This document shows, in pieces, positions 7,561 through 15,506 of a stretch of DNA of 39,347 bases (its first letter is position 1; each line of letters opens with the position of its first letter). Below the pieces are notes generated by a model. It was not told where the DNA came from and made no database searches. It saw only the letters and a program-made list of their open reading frames with translations. The stretch comes from Limnohabitans sp. DM1 (GTDB lineage Bacteria; Pseudomonadota; Gammaproteobacteria; Burkholderiales; Burkholderiaceae_C), in assembly GCF_001269385.1 (NCBI RefSeq), contig NZ_CXOO01000032.1, positions 1 to 39,347 of the forward strand. Reading direction: 5' to 3'. A program made the translations under genes and the position numbers.

Positions 7561-8270
7561 TGCTGCTCACTTTCTTGCGACGTGATTTTCATCAAGCGGT
7601 AGCCAAATCCATGGACCACCACCAAACGCAAATGTTGGGCCCCTGCTCCAATACCCAGCTTTCGACGGACCCAAGAGATATGTACATCCAGTGTACGAGA
7701 CAAAGTGTCCTCCTCGCGTCCCCAAACCTCTTGCATGATTCGGTGGCGAGAAATGGGGCGGTCGATGTTTTGAAACATCAAACGGGCCAACTCGTATTCC
7801 TTCTCTGTCAAGTTGACACAATTGCCATAAACCGTAACCGTGCGCTGACTTCTTTCAAAAATATAGCCCTCAACAAACTCACCATCGACCTCAAGTGCTT
7901 GTTTTGGCAAAAATCGCCGCTGCAAAGCGCTTACTCTGGCCATGAACTCAAAGGGGCGGATCGGTTTGGTGCAATAGTCATCGGCCCCCGTGTTCAGGGC
8001 GATGACTATCTGCTGCTCAGCATTGTTGCTGGTCAGAAAAATCACGGGGATATCGAGCTTCATGTTATTGCGCACATGCTTCAATACTTCCAACCCATCA
8101 GGACCAGGCACATTCCAATCCAGCACGAGCAAATCGAAGGTGTCCTTCAACAATGCACGCATGATTTGATGCCCGTCTGGAAAGTGCATCACGGAATGCC
8201 CTGCGTTGGACAACAAGGTCTGAACGTCAGCCGCCAAGGTTTGTTCATCTTCAAGTAACGCAACGTGCAT
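7557..8270 (-). CDS. OmpR/PhoB-family response regulator
   Basis: About 237 residues: a receiver domain (LLEDEQ acidic pair, LLVLDWNVPGPDG with the phosphorylated Asp, FLTSNN, DDYCTKP with the conserved Lys) and a C-terminal winged helix (LTEKEYELARLMFQN, SRHRIMQEVWG, RTLDVHISWVRRKLG, VHGFGYRLM). ATG 8270 is preferred over the in-frame ATG at 8282 because GGAAG lies about 6 bases upstream of it. It is the first gene of a three-gene operon and overlaps the LysM/FecR gene by four bases. The likely partner is the CHASE2 kinase two genes on, and the repeats upstream suggest autoregulation. Confidence 0.93.
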   Translation of the reverse strand: MHVALLEDEQTLAADVQTLLSNAGHSVMHFPDGHQIMRALLKDTFDLLVLDWNVPGPDGLEVLKHVRNNMKLDIPVIFLTSNNAEQQIVIALNTGADDYCTKPIRPFEFMARVSALQRRFLPKQALEVDGEFVEGYIFERSQRTVTVYGNCVNLTEKEYELARLMFQNIDRPISRHRIMQEVWGREEDTLSRTLDVHISWVRRKLGIGAGAQHLRLVVVHGFGYRLMKITSQESEQQ

Positions 8271-8597
8271 TGAATCTTCCATTTTTAGTTAAATTTTATA
8301 CATCAAAAACGTCAAATACGTTTCAAATAAGTACATCAATAAAAAAACCCAAAAAAATTAGCTGACATTGTATTGTTTATACCAGCCTACCTGAGCGCCC
8401 CCCCCTTGACACATGAACCCTGTCACTCGCTCATCTTCACACCCCAGATGCGGCGTGCACAATGCCCACTTTCATCCAGCCTGAGGGCATGCGCCTACCA
8501 TGGTGCGCAATCAATAATTCACAGCTCTTTTAACTCTTTCTTTCTATTTTTGATGCATCCCCTTTCAATATTCAAGGTTTTGAGCCTCATCCCGCCG
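8271..8597. other. Divergent intergenic region of about 327 bases
   Basis: The gap lies between the leftward response-regulator operon and the rightward radical SAM gene. The first ~110 bases are AT-rich and hold the repeats noted above. The remainder (8380-8597) is in frame with the radical SAM gene but does not look like protein of that family, so it is treated as leader. No RNA gene or strong hairpin was recognised. Confidence 0.4.
8291..8327 (-). promoter_or_regulatory. Candidate response-regulator binding repeats and -10 element
   Basis: Read on the minus strand, TTTGA occurs three times, at 8327-8323, 8316-8312 and 8307-8303, offset 11 and 9 bases, followed by TATAAAAT (8300-8293) about 25 bases before the start of the response-regulator gene. 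Direct repeats about one helical turn apart are the usual target of OmpR/PhoB-type regulators. No -35 hexamer lies at normal distance, as expected for an activated promoter. The reading is inference from spacing. Confidence 0.35.
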
Positions 8598-10478
8598 ATG
8601 ACGCAGCTCAACACGCCCTACCCGTCCACGGCCTACTTGACGGGTTTTTTGCGTTCGCGGGGTTTGGATGCAGTGCAAGAAGATTTGGCTTTGGCCACCG
8701 TACTGGCCTTGCTGAACAAACAAGGCTTGACCGATTTGCGCGACGCGGCGCTGGCCTTGCCCGTCGAAGAGCGCTCGGGCCCGGTGAATTTTTTCCTCGA
8801 CCATTTCAACGATTACGCCGTCAGCATTGACCCCGTGATCGCCTTTTTGCAAGGCCGCGACAGCACCCTGAGCCACCGCATTGCAGGCCGGGGCTTTTTG
8901 CCCGAAGGCCCGCGTTTTGCGGCACTCGACGCTTATGAGGACGACGGCACGGGCGACCCGATTGGCTGGGCTTTTGGCGCTTTGGGCCAGACTGACCGCG
9001 CCCGGCATCTGGCCACGCTGTACCTGAACGATTTGGCCGATGTGCTGCGCGATGCCGTGGACGAAGGCTTTGAATTTGTGCGCTATGCCGAGCGCCTGGC
9101 CGCGAGTCAGCCCAGCTTTGATGCGCTGGCCGAAGCCCTGGCCGAGCCACCCAATTTGATCGACAGCACGTTGGAGCGCTTGGCCTTGCAAGCCATCGAG
9201 CGCCACCAGCCCACGCTGGTGCTGCTGTCGGTGCCCTTTCCCGGCTCGGTCTATGGGGCGTTTCGCATCGCCCAATGCATCAAGCGCTCGCACCCGCACA
9301 TCCGCATTGGCTTGGGCGGCGGCTTTGTGAACACCGAGCTGCGTGAAATGAAAGACGCCCGCGTGTTCGACCATGTGGATTTCGTGACGCTGGACGGCGG
9401 CGAGCGCCCGTTGCTGAGCTTGATCGAGCACCTGCAAGGCCAGCGCAGCTTGCAACGACTGCAGCGCACCTTCATCAAGAACGACGCAGGCCAAGTGCAG
9501 TACATCAATATGCAAGAGCCCGACATCCCGTTTGAAGAGGTGGGCACGGCCACTTGGGACGGCCTGCCGCTGCACAAATACCTGTCGCTGCTGGACATGC
9601 TCAACCCCATGAACCGGCTGTGGAGCGATGGGCGCTGGAACAAGCTCACGGTGGCGCACGGCTGCTACTGGAAGAAATGCAGCTTTTGCGACGTGAGCCT
9701 GGACTACATCAGCCGCTACGAAACCGCGCAGGCCAGCACGCTGGTGGACCGCATCGAGCAGATCGTCGCCGAGACGGGCCAGACCGGCTTTCACTTTGTG
9801 GACGAAGCCGCACCACCCAAAGCCCTCAAGGCCCTGGCCGAAGAGCTGCTGCGCCGGGGCGTGCAAATTTCCTGGTGGGGCAACATCCGCTTTGAGAAAA
9901 CCTTCACGCCCGAGCTGTGTGATTTGCTGGCGCAAAGCGGCTGCATCGCCATGTCCGGCGGACTCGAAGTCGCGTCGGACCGCTTGCTTCAGTTGATGAA
10001 AAAAGGCGTCTCGGTCGAGCAGGTGGCGCAGGTCACCAAAGGCTTTGCCGACGCGGGCGTGCTGGTGCACGCCTACTTGATGTACGGCTTTCCGACGCAG
10101 ACCGTGCAGGACACGGTGGACGCGCTCGAATACGTGCGCCAGCTGTTTGAAAACGGCTGCATCCACAGCGGCTTTTTCCACCGCTTTGTCTGCACCGTGC
10201 ACTCGCCTGTGGGCCTGAATCCCGAGGCTTACGGCGTGACACTGCTGCCCCTGCCCGAGGGCACATTTGCCAAAAACGACGTGGGCTTTGTCGACCCGAC
10301 GCCCATGCCTCCCGGCGTGGACCATGACCTGCTGGGCCAAGGCCTGAAAAAAGCCATCTACAACTTCATGCACGGCGTGGGCGTGGACAACGATGTGCGC
10401 CAATGGTTTGCGCTGCCCAAGGGGCAGTGCCCCAAAACCACCGTGCCACGACACAAGATTGCACGGGCGCTGGGGTGA
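8598..10478 (+). CDS. Radical SAM protein with N-terminal cobalamin-binding-like domain
   Basis: About 626 residues from ATG 8598 (MTQLNTPYPSTAYLTGF, which opens like a substrate-binding N-terminus); ATG 8553 is an alternative. The first half contains a Rossmann-like region of the B12-binding type (LVLLSVPFPGSVYGAFRIAQ, RIGLGGGFVNTEL, DFVTLDGGERPLL), but the DxHxxG motif that ligates cobalamin is absent. The second half has the iron-sulfur site GCYWKKCSFCD, a CX4CX2C pattern instead of the common CX3CX2C, followed by FHFVDEAAPP, WWGNIRFEK and SGGLEVASDRLLQLMKKG, typical of the radical SAM barrel. It stands alone between divergent and convergent neighbours. Substrate unknown. Confidence 0.85.
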   Translation: MTQLNTPYPSTAYLTGFLRSRGLDAVQEDLALATVLALLNKQGLTDLRDAALALPVEERSGPVNFFLDHFNDYAVSIDPVIAFLQGRDSTLSHRIAGRGFLPEGPRFAALDAYEDDGTGDPIGWAFGALGQTDRARHLATLYLNDLADVLRDAVDEGFEFVRYAERLAASQPSFDALAEALAEPPNLIDSTLERLALQAIERHQPTLVLLSVPFPGSVYGAFRIAQCIKRSHPHIRIGLGGGFVNTELREMKDARVFDHVDFVTLDGGERPLLSLIEHLQGQRSLQRLQRTFIKNDAGQVQYINMQEPDIPFEEVGTATWDGLPLHKYLSLLDMLNPMNRLWSDGRWNKLTVAHGCYWKKCSFCDVSLDYISRYETAQASTLVDRIEQIVAETGQTGFHFVDEAAPPKALKALAEELLRRGVQISWWGNIRFEKTFTPELCDLLAQSGCIAMSGGLEVASDRLLQLMKKGVSVEQVAQVTKGFADAGVLVHAYLMYGFPTQTVQDTVDALEYVRQLFENGCIHSGFFHRFVCTVHSPVGLNPEAYGVTLLPLPEGTFAKNDVGFVDPTPMPPGVDHDLLGQGLKKAIYNFMHGVGVDNDVRQWFALPKGQCPKTTVPRHKIARALG

Positions 10479-10578
10479 ACCGCCTGCTCAAAAAACAAGC
10501 AGCCGCCGCCAAACCAATAGGCATGCGCCTCTCAGGGCTTGTTCATGGGCTTATCCACAGCTTGGCGCACAGTTGACG

Positions 10579-10590
10579 GGGGTAAACCCC
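10579..10590. terminator. Short GC hairpin between convergent genes
   Basis: GGGG and CCCC around a TAAA loop lie in the 139-base gap between the radical SAM stop and the LysE-type stop. There is no T-run, so this is only a weak candidate for a shared terminator. Confidence 0.25.
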
Positions 10591-10617
10591 AGCTGGCTGC
10601 GGCACCCCCTGAAAACC

Positions 10618-11250
10618 TCAGCGGCTGGCCGCCATCAAGGCCGCAAAGCCCACAAACACACCACCCGTGACGCGGTTGAAGTTTTTCAGCACATGGGCTT
10701 GCTGCAAAAAGTGCGACAGCTTGTGACCGCTCAGGGCGTAAATCAGGTACCAGCTGACCTCGATGACGGTGAAGGTGATCAACAACACCGCAAACTGCAG
10801 GCCCGCAGGCCGATCGGCCTGGATGAACTGAGGGAAAAACGCCGCCGCAAACACAATGGCCTTGGGGTTGCTGGCCGCCACCGCCAGCCCCTGTCGGTAA
10901 TAAGAGCCAGCGCTGCGCTGTGGCGTCTCGGGCAAAGCAGCATGGGCTGGCGCATCGCCCTTGGGCACCCCGGCACGCCACAGGTTGTAGCCCAGATAGG
11001 CCAGATAAGCCGCACCCAGATAACGCAGCGCATCAAAAACCGCAGGAAAGCTGTGCAGCAAAGCCCCCACCCCAGCCGCTGAAATGCTGACCATGCCGAT
11101 CAGGGCCGTCATGCAGCCCGCCATGGTCAAGATGGCCGGGCGCAGGCCAAAACGCGCGCCATGGCTCATGACCAAAAGCATGTTGGGACCCGGCGTGGCA
11201 GACACCACAAAGGTCATGAGCACAAAAATCCACCACGTTTGCAAACCCAT
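10618..11250 (-). CDS. LysE/RhtB-family exporter
   Basis: A 210-residue inner-membrane protein of the LysE superfamily, which exports amino acids or related small molecules. The N-terminus MGLQTWWIFVLMTFVVSATPGPNMLLVMSHG contains the family signature TPGPN, followed by GLRPAILTMAGCMTAL, a hydrophilic loop, and SNPKAIVFAAAFFPQFI. About six membrane helices are visible. ATG 11250 fits the family length and has AAGG seven bases upstream; the frame extends to 11436 but the extra residues are not family-like. Substrate cannot be read from sequence. Confidence 0.9.
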   Translation of the reverse strand: MGLQTWWIFVLMTFVVSATPGPNMLLVMSHGARFGLRPAILTMAGCMTALIGMVSISAAGVGALLHSFPAVFDALRYLGAAYLAYLGYNLWRAGVPKGDAPAHAALPETPQRSAGSYYRQGLAVAASNPKAIVFAAAFFPQFIQADRPAGLQFAVLLITFTVIEVSWYLIYALSGHKLSHFLQQAHVLKNFNRVTGGVFVGFAALMAASR

Positions 11251-11367
11251 TGAGCGCCTTGAAAAGAACCGTTGAAAAAAGGAACCCGATTGTGCCTTGC
11301 CCATCTCAGGGTCCCGCAAGGGCTGTGCACAAACTGAACGAAAAGCCTGCGATGCATTTAATGTAGT

Positions 11368-11382
11368 ATTTGGTATACAAAT
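11368..11382. promoter_or_regulatory. Near-palindrome ATTTG-GTATAC-AAAT upstream of the hybrid kinase
   Basis: The 15-base site ATTTGGTATACAAAT is an almost perfect inverted repeat centred on GTATAC and ends eight bases before the kinase ATG at 11390. Its look (TNGTATACNA) resembles operators bound by GntR-type regulators. No GntR gene is present in the window, so the binding protein is unknown. Confidence 0.35.
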
Positions 11383-11389
11383 CAATACC

Positions 11390-13186
11390 ATGCAACACAC
11401 AACGCCCGGCGCTACAGACGCAACGCCCCAACCCACAGGCTTCAGTTTTTGGCGTCCCTGGTGGCGTCAACCAATGGACAACGAACGCGAATGGCTGTTC
11501 TTTTCGTTCCTGCTGATCCTGATCGTCGGCTATGCCGCTTTTGCCCTGGTGTCCTGGGGCTTGCAGTTCCATGCCGGATTACTGGCCAACGTGCTGGGCA
11601 TTTTGGCCATGGCCGTGCTGGGCGGCTTGCGCATGGCAGGCGTGCGGCTCAGCCGCCTGATCACCGCCTTGCAGGTGCTGACACTGACACAGGCCTTTGC
11701 CATCACCTGGCTGACCGGGGGCATTTACTCGGCCACCATCAGCTGGCTGGCCCTGGCTCCTTTGCCCGCCATATTGGCCCCCAAGCCGCGTGCACGCGTG
11801 GCAGGCCTGGCGGCTGGTTGGTTGCTCATTTTGGGGCTGTATGTGTACGCCCTGCTGGGCGGCGAGATGGCCTTGCAAATCATGCCGCAGGACCTGATCC
11901 ATTGGCACTTGATGATGGCCGTGGTGATTTTTGGCATGCAAGTGGCCTTGTTGTTTCGTTTGAACCATGTGCGCAACGAGCGCATGCAACGCACCCAACA
12001 GCAAAGACGCCAGTTGCGCCAACTGACCAAAAACCTGCAGCACACGCAGCAACAAAAAGACCTGTTCGTGGCTTCGGTCAGCCACGAGTTGCGCACGCCG
12101 ATGAACGCGATTTTGGGTCTGGCCGACCTGATCCAGCATGACAAAAAACTGGATGCCGAGGTGCGCGCCAAAATAGAGGACATCCAGAAATCGGGCGAGC
12201 ACCTGCTGACCATCATCAACGACCTGCTCGACCACGCCCAGATGGAGGCCGGTCGGCTTCAGGTCGTGCAAGAGCCCTTCAACCTGCGCGACACCTTGAG
12301 CACCGCCTTCCAATTGCTCCAGCGCCGCGCTGAAACCAAACCCCTGAGATACACCCTGCGCGTGGATCCGAACGTGCCGACATGGGTCCAAGGCGACAGC
12401 CATCGGCTGACGCAAATTCTGGTCAACTTGCTGGGCAATGCCATCAAGTTCACCACGCAAGGCGAGATCGAGCTGCACTGCAGTGCCCAGGCCATGCCGG
12501 ACGATGCCCAGGGCCGCGTGCAGGTGCGTTTGGCCGTGCGCGACACGGGCATGGGCATAGCGCCGGATCTTCAGCACCGGGTGTTTCAAAGCTTCTCGCA
12601 GGTCGACAACAGCATTGCCCGGCGATTTGGAGGCAATGGATTGGGCTTGTCGATCACCAAGGGCCTGGTCGAAGCCATGGGCGGCACCATCGGCCTGCAC
12701 AGTGAGCTGGGCGTGGGCACCACCTTCCATGTGCTGCTGCCTTGCCCTTTGAGCCAGCGCCCAGCACACACCCAGCCCGCGCCCGAAGAAGACAGCAGCA
12801 GCGACAAAGTGGTGCGCATCCTGATCGCCGACGACAACCCCCTGAACCGCCAAATTGCATCCTTGCAGCTGCGACGACACTTGCCGCAAGCGCAAGTCAC
12901 CGAGGTGGAAGACGGCCTCAAAGCCTTTGAAGCAGTGCGCGATGGCGAGGGATTCGATGTGATTTTGATGGACCTGCTGATGCCCGAGATGGACGGTCAA
13001 ACCGCCACCCGCAAAATCCGCACCGAGTTGCCCGAACCCCAACGCTCGACCCCCATCATCGCCCTCACAGCCAATGGCGACAAAGACGAGCTGGCCCGGT
13101 GCCTGGAAAGCGGCATGAATGAGAGCATGCTCAAACCCTTCAACCGCAGTTTGCTGGTCAAGCGGGTGCTGTCTTATGTGGCGTGA
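11390..13186 (+). CDS. Hybrid sensor histidine kinase with receiver domain
   Basis: About 598 residues. Five to six membrane helices in the first ~190 residues form an integral-membrane sensor without a large periplasmic loop. A short coiled coil (QRRQLRQLTKNLQHTQQQKD) leads to HisKA (FVASVSHELRTPMNAILG), the ATPase domain (NLLGNAIKFTTQGEI, DTGMGIAP, GGNGLGLSITKGLVEAMGG) and a C-terminal receiver (ILIADDNPLNRQ, VILMDLLMPEMDG with the acceptor Asp, IALTANG, LKPF). All catalytic boxes look intact. The start at 11390 follows the GTATAC palindrome; an upstream in-frame start at 11297 is less likely. Its 3' end overlaps small gene C by 11 bases, suggesting co-expression. No DNA-binding output partner is adjacent. 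Confidence 0.92.
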   Translation: MQHTTPGATDATPQPTGFSFWRPWWRQPMDNEREWLFFSFLLILIVGYAAFALVSWGLQFHAGLLANVLGILAMAVLGGLRMAGVRLSRLITALQVLTLTQAFAITWLTGGIYSATISWLALAPLPAILAPKPRARVAGLAAGWLLILGLYVYALLGGEMALQIMPQDLIHWHLMMAVVIFGMQVALLFRLNHVRNERMQRTQQQRRQLRQLTKNLQHTQQQKDLFVASVSHELRTPMNAILGLADLIQHDKKLDAEVRAKIEDIQKSGEHLLTIINDLLDHAQMEAGRLQVVQEPFNLRDTLSTAFQLLQRRAETKPLRYTLRVDPNVPTWVQGDSHRLTQILVNLLGNAIKFTTQGEIELHCSAQAMPDDAQGRVQVRLAVRDTGMGIAPDLQHRVFQSFSQVDNSIARRFGGNGLGLSITKGLVEAMGGTIGLHSELGVGTTFHVLLPCPLSQRPAHTQPAPEEDSSSDKVVRILIADDNPLNRQIASLQLRRHLPQAQVTEVEDGLKAFEAVRDGEGFDVILMDLLMPEMDGQTATRKIRTELPEPQRSTPIIALTANGDKDELARCLESGMNESMLKPFNRSLLVKRVLSYVA

Positions 13187-13637
13187 CACCCTGCTCAGCC
13201 CGGTTGGGGCCACTGGGCGCCGCAAGGCTGGCCGCCTGTGGTGCCTGTGTGGGCTGTTGACCCTAGCCCTGGCCCTGGCCCAGACCGCTTGGGGCAATGG
13301 CTCAGATTTGCCCCACATGTGCAGCGTGGACACCACACAGGAGCCGCGCAGTCCGTCAGGCAAACCGGCCGAGCCCGCTGACTGCTACGAGTTTGGCGCT
13401 TCGGTGGGCGAGCTGGGCTGGAACTGGCGCAAAAAACTGCCCAGCCATGTGCGCTGGGTCATGCGCAAAGACGCGCCCACCTTGTGCGGGCAAGCACAAA
13501 CAGAATTCGGTCAAAAAGTGGACAGCCCCGTGCCCGGCGGCTGTGTGTTCCTGGCCCCGGCGGCCTGCACCATCGTGACCGCAGGCCCCATCTCACCCGC
13601 ATCGGTTGGCAACGCCGTGCGCGACTGCGTGCCCTGA
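13176..13637 (+). CDS. Small exported four-Cys protein (protein C)
   Basis: No named family recognised. The 153-residue product starts inside the end of the hybrid kinase (ATG 13176, 11-base overlap) and has a signal peptide (LWCLCGLLTLALALAQTAWG). Its C-terminal module holds Cys104, Cys123, Cys131 and Cys151 in the contexts APTLC, GGCVF, CTIVT and GNAVRDC. The 20-residue step between the last two and the CTIVT motif match genes A and B at 3.0-3.8 kb. As in A, the HExxH of B is lost (NAVRD). Additional cysteines (Cys49 in PHMCS and Cys69 in ADCYE) precede the module. The overlap with a membrane kinase suggests an envelope role connected with that kinase, which is inference. Confidence 0.78.
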   Translation: MWRDTLLSPVGATGRRKAGRLWCLCGLLTLALALAQTAWGNGSDLPHMCSVDTTQEPRSPSGKPAEPADCYEFGASVGELGWNWRKKLPSHVRWVMRKDAPTLCGQAQTEFGQKVDSPVPGGCVFLAPAACTIVTAGPISPASVGNAVRDCVP

Positions 13638-13654
13638 CTCAGCGGCTGCGCGAT

Positions 13655-14353
13655 TCACCAGGGAATGCTTTGACCCTGGTGGTCCACAAACTGCGCGCGC
13701 CCTGTGGGCTGCAGGGCGTCGAGCACCGCCAGCAAACGCTGCGCCGAATCTTCAGGGCGCATGGCATCACTGCCCACAAAGGGCTGGCTGAGCGCCGACT
13801 GCACCGTGCCCGGCTGCAAGGCGGCCACCACCGCCAGCGGCCTGCGGCGGGACAACTCAATCGTTGCCGTTTGCAGCAGCATGTTCAGCGCCGCCTTGGC
13901 CGCACGGTAGCCATACCAGCCGCCTTTGCGGTTGTCTTCGATGCTGCCCACCCGGGCCGACAACTTGCCCCAAATGACGCGCTGACCCGATGCCAGCAGA
14001 GGCACAAAATGTTTGAGCAACAGGCCCGGCCCCACGGCGTTGAGGTGCAGCGCCGCCAGCAAATGCGCCGCGTCCAGTTCGTCCAGCCGTTTTTCAGGAC
14101 CGCGCCCGTTCACCGTGAGTGCGCCCGTGGCGTCCAGCACCAAATGGAACGGCCCCTGAGCAGCCAGCACCTGCGCACAGTGGGCAATGCTGGCTTCGTT
14201 CAATAAATCCAGCCCCGGCGCGCTTTGGCGTGACACCCCCAGCGCCAAGGCGCAGCGAGGATCGTTTTGCAGCTGTTGGAGCAAGGCGCTGCCGATGGCA
14301 CCACTCGCGCCCATCACCAAGGCGCGGTAGCCCTCGGGCAACGAATGCATCAT
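13655..14353 (-). CDS. Short-chain dehydrogenase/reductase
   Basis: A 232-residue NAD(P)-dependent SDR. The nucleotide-binding turn is MGASGAIGSALLQQL, the catalytic Ser lies in WGKLSARVGS, and the Tyr/Lys pair is in YGYRAAKAALN. LQPGTVQSALSQPF matches the usual PG segment after the active site. It resembles the C-factor-like subgroup of cytosolic SDRs. It is the last gene of a five-gene operon and starts in an ATGA overlap with the FGE-like gene. Substrate unknown. Confidence 0.88.
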   Translation of the reverse strand: MMHSLPEGYRALVMGASGAIGSALLQQLQNDPRCALALGVSRQSAPGLDLLNEASIAHCAQVLAAQGPFHLVLDATGALTVNGRGPEKRLDELDAAHLLAALHLNAVGPGLLLKHFVPLLASGQRVIWGKLSARVGSIEDNRKGGWYGYRAAKAALNMLLQTATIELSRRRPLAVVAALQPGTVQSALSQPFVGSDAMRPEDSAQRLLAVLDALQPTGRAQFVDHQGQSIPW

Positions 14354-15129
14354 GCCCGGGCCTTGCTCGGGTTAGCACCTGGTGGCTTGAGGTCGTAGGC
14401 ACAGCGAAAGCCGAGGTAGACCACATAAACGTGAGCGGGTTTGAAGGCCTGAACGTCGGCCTTCATGTTGAACGCACCGTACCACCACGATCCCCCCACG
14501 GTGCGCCTTTGGCCGCCCTGCTCATCGGTGGTCCACTCCCACACGTTAGCCCCCATGTCATACAAGCCGTTCACGCCTTGGCGCGTCGCGCCCGCAGGTG
14601 CTGCGCGTGGCCAGGGGTCTGGGTCGCTGGTGTTCGCGCCTTGCGGGCTGTCACCCGTGCTCCAGGGATAAGTTTTGCCCTTCACCCAAGGCGCAGGGGG
14701 GTTGTCGCGCAACTCGGTGAACCCCGCCTTTTGCCATTCCGCGCCGGTGGGCAATCGCCCCCCTGCCCATCGGCAGTAAGCCTGGGCCTCGGCAAAATCC
14801 AGGTGCACAGCAGGCAAATCAGCAGGAGCTGGAACGCCGTCCGGCTGGCGCCAAGACCAGCCGGGGCGGCGTACCCATCCGCCCACATACTCAAAACCAC
14901 CGCCCTCTTTTTCGGCACGGGTCACGGTGCCCGTGGCGCGCACGTAGCGCTCAAACTGGCCGATGGTGACTTCGGTACGGTCAATGGCCCAGTCGCCGAA
15001 CGCCACCTTGTCGGCAAGCTTTTCGGCCATGGGCTTGCCAGTTTGGGCCTGCGCAACGGGCCCACTGAGCAAGGCCACCCAGCCCAGACCAACCGGCACC
15101 AAGGCCGAAACAGATCGCAGCTTCATCAC
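14350..15129 (-). CDS. Exported FGE/SUMF1-fold protein lacking the catalytic Cys pair
   Basis: A 259-residue protein with a signal peptide (ALVPVGLGWVALLSGPVAQAQ) and one sulfatase-modifying-factor domain: FAIDRTEVT-like opening (WAIDRTEVTIGQFERYV), AVHLDFAEAQAYCRWAGGRLPTGAEW, GLYDMGANVWEWT, TVGGSWWYGAF and a closing YLGFRCAYD. In true formylglycine-generating enzymes two cysteines lie between the GGS and GFRC motifs; here that stretch (GAFNMKADVQAFKP) has none, so sulfatase activation is unlikely. No sulfatase gene is nearby. It overlaps both the SDR and DCC genes by four bases. A structural, ligand-binding or alternative enzymatic role is possible. Confidence 0.87.
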   Translation of the reverse strand: MMKLRSVSALVPVGLGWVALLSGPVAQAQTGKPMAEKLADKVAFGDWAIDRTEVTIGQFERYVRATGTVTRAEKEGGGFEYVGGWVRRPGWSWRQPDGVPAPADLPAVHLDFAEAQAYCRWAGGRLPTGAEWQKAGFTELRDNPPAPWVKGKTYPWSTGDSPQGANTSDPDPWPRAAPAGATRQGVNGLYDMGANVWEWTTDEQGGQRRTVGGSWWYGAFNMKADVQAFKPAHVYVVYLGFRCAYDLKPPGANPSKARA

Positions 15130-15506
15130 ACCATCTCCTCACCCGCCCAGCGCCGCACCCACTTTTGCAGGCGCGGGCGCAGCGGCAAAAACAAACGGTA
15201 AGCCCCCTCAAATACCCAAGACATGGGCGGCCAGGCCGACAACCATCCCAGCCAACGCCAGCCCGGAAAAAGCCGCCACATCTGCGAAAACGCCGCCGCA
15301 CCGCTGAACAAGCGCCCCTCGCGGTCGCGCACATGGAAACGCGCCATGGCCTGCGCACAGCTGAGCGAGCCCAACTCGGCCCCTGTGCTCACATCCACCC
15401 AGTCCACACTCGCCGCCTGGGGCAAGCGGCGGTAGATCGCAATTTCGCGTCGGCACATGGGACAAGAGCCATCGAAGTAAACCGTCAAGCGGTGCAGTGT
15501 GCTCAT
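15126..15506 (-). CDS. DCC-family thiol-disulfide protein (DUF393)
   Basis: A 126-residue protein with the defining N-terminal motif YFDGSCPMCRREI (DxxCxxC) of the DCC family, a thioredoxin-related group predicted to carry out thiol-disulfide chemistry. The rest (VDWVDVSTGAEL, FSGAAAFSQMWRLFPGWRWLGWL, VFEGAYRLFLPLRPRLQKW) follows the family pattern. No signal peptide is seen. It is the third gene of the DsbA-phosphatase-DCC-FGE-SDR operon, with four-base overlaps on both sides. Confidence 0.9.
   Translation of the reverse strand: MSTLHRLTVYFDGSCPMCRREIAIYRRLPQAASVDWVDVSTGAELGSLSCAQAMARFHVRDREGRLFSGAAAFSQMWRLFPGWRWLGWLSAWPPMSWVFEGAYRLFLPLRPRLQKWVRRWAGEEMV

Noticed and set aside
8565..10454. 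Long minus-strand open frame (629 codons) opposite the radical SAM gene
   Set aside because: His/Gln/Ala-rich low-complexity translation with no motif, mirroring a GC-rich gene with clear radical SAM motifs.
11579..13363. Long minus-strand open frame opposite the hybrid kinase
   Set aside because: Shadow of a well-supported gene; no domain visible.
14350..15129. Sulfatase-maturation system built on the FGE-like gene
   Set aside because: Catalytic cysteine pair absent and no sulfatase gene in the window.
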